Assembly: GCA_030836185.1 (NCBI GenBank)
Contig: JAURQH010000104.1
Coordinates: 28,618 to 92,617, forward strand
Direction of reading: 5' to 3'
DNA from: Planctomycetota bacterium
GTDB lineage: Bacteria; Planctomycetota; Planctomycetia; Planctomycetales; Planctomycetaceae
DNA length: 64,000 nucleotides
The notes under the pieces were generated by a model. That model saw only the letters and a program-made list of their open reading frames with translations. It made no database searches and had not been told where the DNA came from. This document shows, one piece after another, positions 58,072 to 64,000 of the stretch (positions are counted from its first letter, which is position 1; each line of letters starts with the position of its first letter). Both the position numbers and the translations under genes were made by a program.

Positions 58072-59451
58072 TCACAGTTCCCAACCAACGCGGCGCGAAG
58101 GGGAGACGAGAGCGGCTGCTTCAGAGAGATTGGTGACTTTGCCGGATCTGCCATCGTAATCAATTGCTTTTCCGGTGCGGACAGCAAGATTCCCCAACAG
58201 CATTGCTTCGGTGAGGACAGACGCATAATCGAAGTTGCTGAGTGGATTTGAGTGACCTTGTATTGCTTGAATCCACTCACGCTTCTGATTCTGATCGGGG
58301 CCGACATCACTTCCTAGCCTCTCCAGCGTTTGTTCGGAAGTTGTGACTTGACCTTTCACTTCCAATTGTTGTTGATCTCCCGAATCTCCAGGAGAATAGA
58401 GTCGCCCCTTTTCGCCAATGAGGAGCGCTCCGCTGTCTGTTGGTACTTGATTTCCGGGCATTTTCTGTTGCGGAAGATTTCGCTTGCCATTTTCTGATCC
58501 TTCGTACCAGATCAGTTTGACCGGTGGTAAATCACCTCGGGCCGGAAACTCATATGTAATCGTTGCCCAGGCTGGGTAGGTTTCCAAATTCACTTTGCTA
58601 CTCTTGGAACTCACTCGTGAGGGTAAGCCAAGATGTAATCCCATGAAGGGCAAGTTGGCTGTGTGACAGGCCATGTCGCCGAGTGCTCCTGTCCCGAAAT
58701 CCCACCAGCCGCGCCAATCGTGTGGATGGTACGCTGGGTGATAAGGTCGAACAGGTGCCGGTCCAAGCCAGAGATCCCATTTGATGTGGTCCGGGACTGG
58801 CGGTGTTTCCAGCGGTCGAGAGGTGACTTGAGGAGACTGCTTCCAGTACATCTTACCCGCTTTCCAATCCGAATACGGTCGATTCGTCCAGACATGAACT
58901 TCCCGCACATCGCCAATGGCTCCGCTACGAATCATCTCAACTCCATCCCGAAAACCATCGTGAGCCGTGCCCTGATTCCCCATCTGTGTCACGACATTGT
59001 ACTTTTGCGCCGTTTCACGCATCAGCCTTGCTTCAGAAGGAGAATGTGTCAGCGGTTTTTGGCAGTACACATGTTTGCCCATTCGCATCGCACTGACACT
59101 CGCTGCCGCATGTGTATGGTCAGCAGTACTAACGGTGACCGCATCCACCTCGTCACCCATCTCGCTGAGCAACACGCGAAAATCGTGGTAGGTTTTCGCG
59201 TCTGGATATTGTGCCGCTTTCTGCTTCAGTCGTTGATCATCGATATCGCAGATCGCCACGATTTGTCCGAACTTTGCTGCGTCATCGGTATCACTGGAAC
59301 CTTTCCCGCCGACACCAATGGAAGCGACATTCACACGTTGGTTGGGAGATGCTCCCCAAATCTGAGTTGGTTGTGTCGAAAACCAGACTCCAGTACCAAC
59401 TGTGGTAACTGTGCTGGCAAGGAATTCCCGTCGCGTCGCTTGAATTGCCAT
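58072..59451 (-). CDS. Gfo/Idh/MocA family oxidoreductase, Tat-exported
   Basis: A twin-arginine signal (QATRREFLASTVTTVGTGVWF) is followed by the Rossmann motif VNVASIGVGGKGSSDTDD and the nucleotide-loop end VAICDID. The family marker, usually E-K-P, appears as CQKPLTHSP. The long C-terminal domain contains WKAGKMYWKQSPQV and HDWRGWWDFGTGALGDMACHTANLP, typical of the planctomycete members, with Asp/His residues near the sugar site. Length is 459 residues. It is probably periplasmic with NAD(P) bound. It is divergent from the DUF1549/1553 gene at 59739; the two share the region with site 3. Confidence 0.9.
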   Translation of the reverse strand: MAIQATRREFLASTVTTVGTGVWFSTQPTQIWGASPNQRVNVASIGVGGKGSSDTDDAAKFGQIVAICDIDDQRLKQKAAQYPDAKTYHDFRVLLSEMGDEVDAVTVSTADHTHAAASVSAMRMGKHVYCQKPLTHSPSEARLMRETAQKYNVVTQMGNQGTAHDGFRDGVEMIRSGAIGDVREVHVWTNRPYSDWKAGKMYWKQSPQVTSRPLETPPVPDHIKWDLWLGPAPVRPYHPAYHPHDWRGWWDFGTGALGDMACHTANLPFMGLHLGLPSRVSSKSSKVNLETYPAWATITYEFPARGDLPPVKLIWYEGSENGKRNLPQQKMPGNQVPTDSGALLIGEKGRLYSPGDSGDQQQLEVKGQVTTSEQTLERLGSDVGPDQNQKREWIQAIQGHSNPLSNFDYASVLTEAMLLGNLAVRTGKAIDYDGRSGKVTNLSEAAALVSPSRRVGWEL

Positions 59452-59529
59452 TGCGAGACCTTTGATGAGTGCGATTGTTTGTAACGCAGGTAAACTGAAA
59501 ATTCTTCGTAATTGTAGTCAAATTCGATG

Positions 59530-59545
59530 TGCAACATATCACAAT
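59530..59545 (+). promoter_or_regulatory. Shared upstream element, site 3
   Basis: TGCAACATATCACAAT is followed 13 nt later by TTTCGTAAT, a context also seen near site 1 (CTCGTAAT). It lies 79 nt from the minus start at 59451 and about 195 nt from the plus start at 59739. It matches site 1 in 14 of 16 positions. Confidence 0.4.
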
Positions 59546-59738
59546 ACTATTTCGGAATTTCGTAATTTATAGCGAGACATACTGTGTTTCCCTTAGAATG
59601 AAGTTCTGGCATCAATTAGATCGCAACCGATATACTGTTAATCGCCTGCGATTGATCGTGGTGGATGCCTCTTGGGAAAGAAGTTCCCTTGGGCGAAACC
59701 GATAGAATGTGCGACGAAACGAATACTGAAGTGACATC

Positions 59739-62609
59739 ATGAAACATCGATGGCTCTGGATCTCAACAATCATTTTCTTTTGTATTCGTCCTGAAATATC
59801 AGCGGACGAAGTATTCTTTGAGTCGAAGGTGCGTCCTCTATTGGTGAAGCACTGCTACAGGTGCCATAGTGGGAAGACAACCGAAGGTGGGCTTGCGTTG
59901 GACAGTCGCGCAGGCTGGAAAAAAGGAGGTGACTCTGGCTCTGCGATCGTACCTGGCAAACCGGATGAATCGCTTCTGATGACAGCGGTGAACGGCTCAA
60001 ATCCCGATCTTCAAATGCCTCCCGGCAATGCCGGTGACAAGCTGAATGACGGAGAAGTGGAAATACTCAAGCAGTGGATTACTGCAGGAGCGTTCGATCC
60101 TCGCACGATGGCAGAAGAGCTTGAAGGCATGAGCTTTGACGAGGCAAAGTCCTGGTGGGCCTTTCAGCCGCTTCCACAAGTTGAAAAGAGTGTCTCTTCT
60201 GAGCCAATCGACATATTGATTAATCAGACACTCACAGTTCAGCAAATCACCGCATCTTCTCGTGCGGATAAACGGACATTAATTCGCCGGGTGACGTACG
60301 ATTTGACCGGCTTACCTCCCACTTTCGAACAAGTACAAGTATTTCTCGCGGATGACTCGCCAGATGCGTTCTCAAATGTTGTTGACCGGTTACTTGATTC
60401 TCCACAGTATGGTGTCAAATGGGGACGGCACTGGCTGGATGTTGTGCGTTACGCCGACACAGCGGGGGAAAATACTGACCGGCCATTACCACATGCGTGG
60501 CGATACCGCAACTGGGTCTTTGATGCCTTCAGTCGCGATCTGCCCTATGACCAGTTCGTGAGGTTACAAATTGCGGGAGATCGACTTCGACAATACGCGA
60601 GTACCGCTGAACAGAATGAAGGTGTGATTGCCACGGGCTATCTCGCCATCGCCAGACGCTTTGGTCATGACATCGACCAAGACATCCATCTTATGCATGA
60701 AGATGTCATCGACAATCTCGGCAAGAGTTTTCTGGGACTGACAATTAGTTGTGCGCGGTGTCACGATCATAAGTATGACCCGATCTCTGCCAAGGATTAC
60801 TATGCTCTCTATGGTATTTTTCAAAGTACGCGATTTCCGTTTCCAGGGTGTGAAGCGAAGGGACAACCACGTGACTTAGTTCCGTTGATTGTCGGGCCCG
60901 AACAAACATTGGCCGCAAAAAAAGAACAACAACGACTCGATTTGACGGCGAAAACGCAAAGCCAGATTTCTGAGTCGTCGAAACGGCTTTCTCAATCCAA
61001 AGTGGCAGAAGGGGGATCAGTGCTGTTGACTGCTGATCAGTCCGATAGCTTGCAGCAGGTTCGAGTACGAAAAGGTGAAGTTCTCCTGCTGAAGGTATTG
61101 CCCAACGAGGGGCACGGAGCCGACACAACACTTGTGGAATGGGAGATCAAGGAGGTCGAAGGAAATCGTTCGTGGAATCTCTCATCGGTGATCCCGTCTC
61201 TGCTACACGGCAACCCGAATGTCTCTGAAAACGGAACATGGTGCTTCCTGTATTTCACAGACGGACGACCCCAATTTTTGATGGGTAAATATCCGGCAGT
61301 CGAGCAACGCAGCGAACTTCAATCGTGGAGCACTGGCGAAACTCCGTCCGTCCTTGTGAATCGATCAGACCAAGACGTTGGTGTGTGGACGAAATTACCG
61401 CCCACATCGTTCTTTGTGCATCCTGGTCCCAAAGATCCGGTGGGGATTGCCTGGATTGCTCCGGTCGACACTGTGGTCAGTGTTGCTGGACGAGTGGCGG
61501 ATGCCCATCCCAGTGATTTGGATGGAGTCACTTTTGAACTCTCTCATGTCGCATCGCCAGAAGCGGGCGATTTCTTATTGGCACTGGGAGAAATCGGGCC
61601 TGTTCCTGGGTCAGAATCGGGATCCGTTGTTCCCGTTGCCTATGCTGTCGTTGAAGGCACACCTCAAAATGCCTCTCTCCACCAACGAGGCGATCCTGAA
61701 AAACCGGGGTATGTTGTCCCGCGACGTTGGCTTTCGATGTTTGGAGGCGAGGCGATCTCGATGGAAACAGGAAGTGGTCGCGAGGACTTGGCGGAGTGGA
61801 TCACTCAACACCCACTCTTTGCTCGGGTCATGATCAATCGAATCTGGCAGGGACATTTTAGTCACGGGTTAAGCACGACTCCCAATGATTTCGGTTCTCG
61901 CGGAAATCGACCGGCCCAATTACAATTACTGAATTGGCTGGCAGCCCAATTCCAGACGCATGACTACAGCATCAAAGCGATGCATCGACTTATTCTTAAT
62001 AGTCGGGCCTATCAGCGTAGCTGTAGACAAGAGATGGCATTAATTGAAGAAAATGTCAACAACCGCTATCTGAGCCGCTTTGAACGCCGCCGCCTGACGG
62101 CAGAAGAGATTCGTGATAGCCTGCTGTTTGTATCTCGGAGACTCGACCTGAGTATCGATGGAGCCCATCCATTTCCTCCAGAATCGTCGTGGAAATTCAC
62201 TCAGCATGATCCCTTTAATGCTGTCTATGAATCGAATCGGAGATCTGCCTTTTTAATGGTGCAACGGCAGCGGCGGCATCCGTACCTTGCTTTGTTCGAC
62301 GGGGCGGATCCGAATTCCAGCACAGCCACGCGCCAGGTCACCACGGTACCGACACAGGCACTTTATTTTTTGAATGATTCTTTCTTTCACTCGCAAGCAG
62401 CCGCATTCGCCACAAATTTGAAATCCCTACAGAGTGATGAAGAACGGATCAACAATGTATTCCGAAGTCTGTATCAACGTGAACCGACAGAGACAGAGAT
62501 GGCAAATACAGTCCGTTTTCTTCAGGAGTATCCGGGCATATCCGACGAGAAGTGGTCGGCGTTGATTCGTGTCCTGATGGCGTCAAATGAGTTTCTTTAC
62601 CTGGATTAA
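59739..62609 (+). CDS. PSCyt1-DUF1549-DUF1553 cytochrome-like protein
   Basis: After the signal peptide (FFCIRPEISADE) the N-terminal planctomycete cytochrome has LLVKHCYRCHSGKTTEGGLALDS (CxxCH), then DUF1549 (SCARCHDHKYDPISAKDYYALYG) and, after an inserted beta domain, DUF1553 (RVMINRIWQGHFSHGLSTTPNDFGSRGNRP; GRRSAFLMVQRQRRHPYLALFDG). The insert (about 430-640) includes WIAPVDTVVSVAGRVADAHPSDLDGVTF, which resembles a segment of the DUF1592 protein at 51368. Two heme-type motifs are thus present in a 956-residue exported protein. The DUF1501 gene begins 6 nt after its stop, the usual partner. Confidence 0.93.
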   Translation: MKHRWLWISTIIFFCIRPEISADEVFFESKVRPLLVKHCYRCHSGKTTEGGLALDSRAGWKKGGDSGSAIVPGKPDESLLMTAVNGSNPDLQMPPGNAGDKLNDGEVEILKQWITAGAFDPRTMAEELEGMSFDEAKSWWAFQPLPQVEKSVSSEPIDILINQTLTVQQITASSRADKRTLIRRVTYDLTGLPPTFEQVQVFLADDSPDAFSNVVDRLLDSPQYGVKWGRHWLDVVRYADTAGENTDRPLPHAWRYRNWVFDAFSRDLPYDQFVRLQIAGDRLRQYASTAEQNEGVIATGYLAIARRFGHDIDQDIHLMHEDVIDNLGKSFLGLTISCARCHDHKYDPISAKDYYALYGIFQSTRFPFPGCEAKGQPRDLVPLIVGPEQTLAAKKEQQRLDLTAKTQSQISESSKRLSQSKVAEGGSVLLTADQSDSLQQVRVRKGEVLLLKVLPNEGHGADTTLVEWEIKEVEGNRSWNLSSVIPSLLHGNPNVSENGTWCFLYFTDGRPQFLMGKYPAVEQRSELQSWSTGETPSVLVNRSDQDVGVWTKLPPTSFFVHPGPKDPVGIAWIAPVDTVVSVAGRVADAHPSDLDGVTFELSHVASPEAGDFLLALGEIGPVPGSESGSVVPVAYAVVEGTPQNASLHQRGDPEKPGYVVPRRWLSMFGGEAISMETGSGREDLAEWITQHPLFARVMINRIWQGHFSHGLSTTPNDFGSRGNRPAQLQLLNWLAAQFQTHDYSIKAMHRLILNSRAYQRSCRQEMALIEENVNNRYLSRFERRRLTAEEIRDSLLFVSRRLDLSIDGAHPFPPESSWKFTQHDPFNAVYESNRRSAFLMVQRQRRHPYLALFDGADPNSSTATRQVTTVPTQALYFLNDSFFHSQAAAFATNLKSLQSDEERINNVFRSLYQREPTETEMANTVRFLQEYPGISDEKWSALIRVLMASNEFLYLD

Positions 62610-62615
62610 AACAAA

Positions 62616-64000
62616 ATGCCGAATTCAAGACTCCCACGGAGGCAATTTCTGAAATCAGCAGTCGCTGGCTCTGTTGTGTTTCCGGGAATTGTTCAGCAAC
62701 TGCTCGCCAAACAGAAGGGCTCTCTCACGAGTCGAGATTCGCACTTCCCTGCGAAAGCGAAGCGAGTTATCTTCCTGTTCATGACAGGCGGAGTCTCGCA
62801 TGTGGATACCTTCGATCCCAAGCCCGCGTTGATCCGCGACCATGGCAAAGAGATCAAGGCAGACCATCCCGAAATTAAGGACCGTCCCGGTTACGAACGG
62901 ATTTACCTCAAACGCCCGCAATGGGAATTCCATAACTACGGTGAGTCCGGGACTGCCGTCAGCACGTTATTTCCGCATGTCGCAACGTGTGTTGATGACA
63001 TTGCAATGATTCGTTCAATCCACACTTCACACTCCAATCATTACAATGCCACTCTGGGAATGCATACCGGTTCGTTTTCATTTGCGAGGCCCAGCCTCGG
63101 CTCGTGGACGAGTTATGGATTAGGGACGCTTAACGACAACCTGCCGAGTTTTGTTGTGATTGCTCCCAAGCAAACTTATGCCGGGACTCAAGTCTATTCC
63201 AACGATTTTCTCCCGGGTGCCCATCAGGGAACGTTGGTTGTTCCTGGAGCGGAACCGATTGCGAATATCACTCCGCGCGTCTCTCTCGACCGACAGCAAC
63301 TCGAGTTATCTGCCCTAAATGCTTTCAATCGGTCACACCAAGAGTCTCGGCGGGATTCGGTGCTGACAGCGAGAATGCGCTCGTTTGAAACTGCATTCGG
63401 CATGCAAATGGCTGTGCCAGATGCTTTTGATTTCAAACAGGAGACGGCGGCCACTCTCGACAGTTATGACCTTCAACCCGGACAGACAACCGGTTTTGGC
63501 TGGCAATGTCTAGCAGCCCGACGACTCGTTGAACGGGGCGTGCGGTTTGTTGAATTGATCGATACCGGTTCATCAGGAAACTGGGATGCGCATGGAGACA
63601 TGATGAGCCATGTTTCTCTGGCGAAGAATGTGGACCAACCGATTGCCGGTCTTCTCAAAGACCTCAAGCAACGCGGCATGTTGGAAGACACACTTGTTGT
63701 CTGGACGACAGAGTTTGGGCGAACGCCGTTCAACAACACCGCCGATGCAAAAGGACGCGAGCATCACCCTTGGGCGTTTACTTCGTGGATGGCAGGCGCA
63801 GGAGTCAAACCTGGCATTGTTCACGGTGCCACTGACGAACATGGTCTTAGAGCGGTTGAAAAAACCGTGCATGTACATGATTTTCACGCCACAATCCTCC
63901 ATCTGATGGGCTTTGATCACGAGAAACTGACCTACCGACACGCTGGGCGAGATTATCGGTTGACAGATGTTTCAGGACACGTGGCGCAGGACATTCTCGC
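62616..64000 (+). CDS. DUF1501 Tat-exported protein, 3' end cut by the window
   Basis: The ATG at 62616 is 6 nt after the DUF1549/1553 stop. The N-terminus LPRRQFLKSAVAGSVVFPG is a twin-arginine signal. TGGVSHVDTFDPKP (57-70) and TEFGRTPFNNTADAKGREHHPW are DUF1501 hallmarks, with Asp and His placed as in the sulfatase/alkaline-phosphatase fold; no Cys for formylglycine exists. The visible end HLMGFDHEKLTYRHAGRDYRLTDVSG is the normal C-terminus, so only a few residues and the stop are missing. The 461 codons seen equal the other DUF1501 protein (36776-38161) in length. Confidence 0.93.
   Translation, partial: MPNSRLPRRQFLKSAVAGSVVFPGIVQQLLAKQKGSLTSRDSHFPAKAKRVIFLFMTGGVSHVDTFDPKPALIRDHGKEIKADHPEIKDRPGYERIYLKRPQWEFHNYGESGTAVSTLFPHVATCVDDIAMIRSIHTSHSNHYNATLGMHTGSFSFARPSLGSWTSYGLGTLNDNLPSFVVIAPKQTYAGTQVYSNDFLPGAHQGTLVVPGAEPIANITPRVSLDRQQLELSALNAFNRSHQESRRDSVLTARMRSFETAFGMQMAVPDAFDFKQETAATLDSYDLQPGQTTGFGWQCLAARRLVERGVRFVELIDTGSSGNWDAHGDMMSHVSLAKNVDQPIAGLLKDLKQRGMLEDTLVVWTTEFGRTPFNNTADAKGREHHPWAFTSWMAGAGVKPGIVHGATDEHGLRAVEKTVHVHDFHATILHLMGFDHEKLTYRHAGRDYRLTDVSGHVAQDIL

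Noticed and set aside
59527..59544. A CRP-type site (TGTGC-N6-TCACA) upstream of 59739
   Set aside because: Sites 1 and 2 do not keep the TGTG half, so the common element is not CRP-like.

Overview
The window looks like a chromosomal segment of a planctomycete (order Planctomycetales; genus not determinable by eye). The basis is the gene content: five secreted multi-domain cytochrome-like proteins of the DUF1549/DUF1553 and DUF1587/1592/1588/1585 families, five twin-arginine-type DUF1501 or DUF1552 partners, DUF1080 sugar-hydrolase-type proteins, a DUF1559 pilin-like protein, a TIGR03067 protein, formylglycine-type sulfatases, an ECF sigma factor and a PVC-type CxxCH dehydrogenase. No rRNA, CRISPR array or complete prophage was seen.

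Left part (1-23.5 kb): mixed housekeeping and accessory genes. A lipoprotein with an unusual Asp-Cys cluster is followed by a Tat-type Gfo/Idh/MocA oxidoreductase, a class IV aminotransferase, a DUF2891 protein, a DUF1080 protein, an SGNH-type esterase, a 52-residue membrane protein, proB, purF, a 4HBT thioesterase and an endonuclease/exonuclease/phosphatase protein. A compact minus-strand operon runs ECF sigma factor, sulfatase, PVC-type dehydrogenase, phosphatase (16847 to 10467). Next come a second sulfatase, a frameshifted TrkA_C-type membrane protein, an SDR, a TIGR03067 protein, a DUF1559 protein, and a coupled pair of membrane protein and TiaS-like protein.

Middle (23.6-32 kb): tRNA-Ser(CGA) with a strong terminator, then two oppositely oriented, incomplete IS-type transposase fragments. 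A XylR-like AraC regulator is divergent from DUF1080 genes, one of which is broken. Two alpha/beta hydrolases and a serine hydrolase follow.

Right part (32-64 kb): almost entirely cytochrome plus Tat-partner cassettes. A minus-strand operon (44396 to 31139) holds DUF1592, DUF1552, a BNR-like propeller, a cytochrome-WD40 protein, DUF1501, a PPC-domain protein, DUF1549/1553 and a hydrolase, several joined by 4-nt overlaps. Divergent to it is DUF1552 plus a DUF1592 protein with a C-terminal heavy-metal-associated (HMA) domain. Then come an O-acetylesterase split by an in-frame TGA, a DUF1592-DUF1552-serine hydrolase group, a Gfo/Idh/MocA protein, and a DUF1549/1553-DUF1501 pair that reaches the window edge.

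Four divergent intergenic regions (near 26.93, 44.49, 51.25 and 59.53 kb) share a roughly 15-bp element, suggesting a local regulon around these cassettes and the XylR-like regulator. At least four coding interruptions (18.55, 28.10, 28.88 and 49.50 kb) point either to active gene decay or to sequence errors; this cannot be decided from the window alone.
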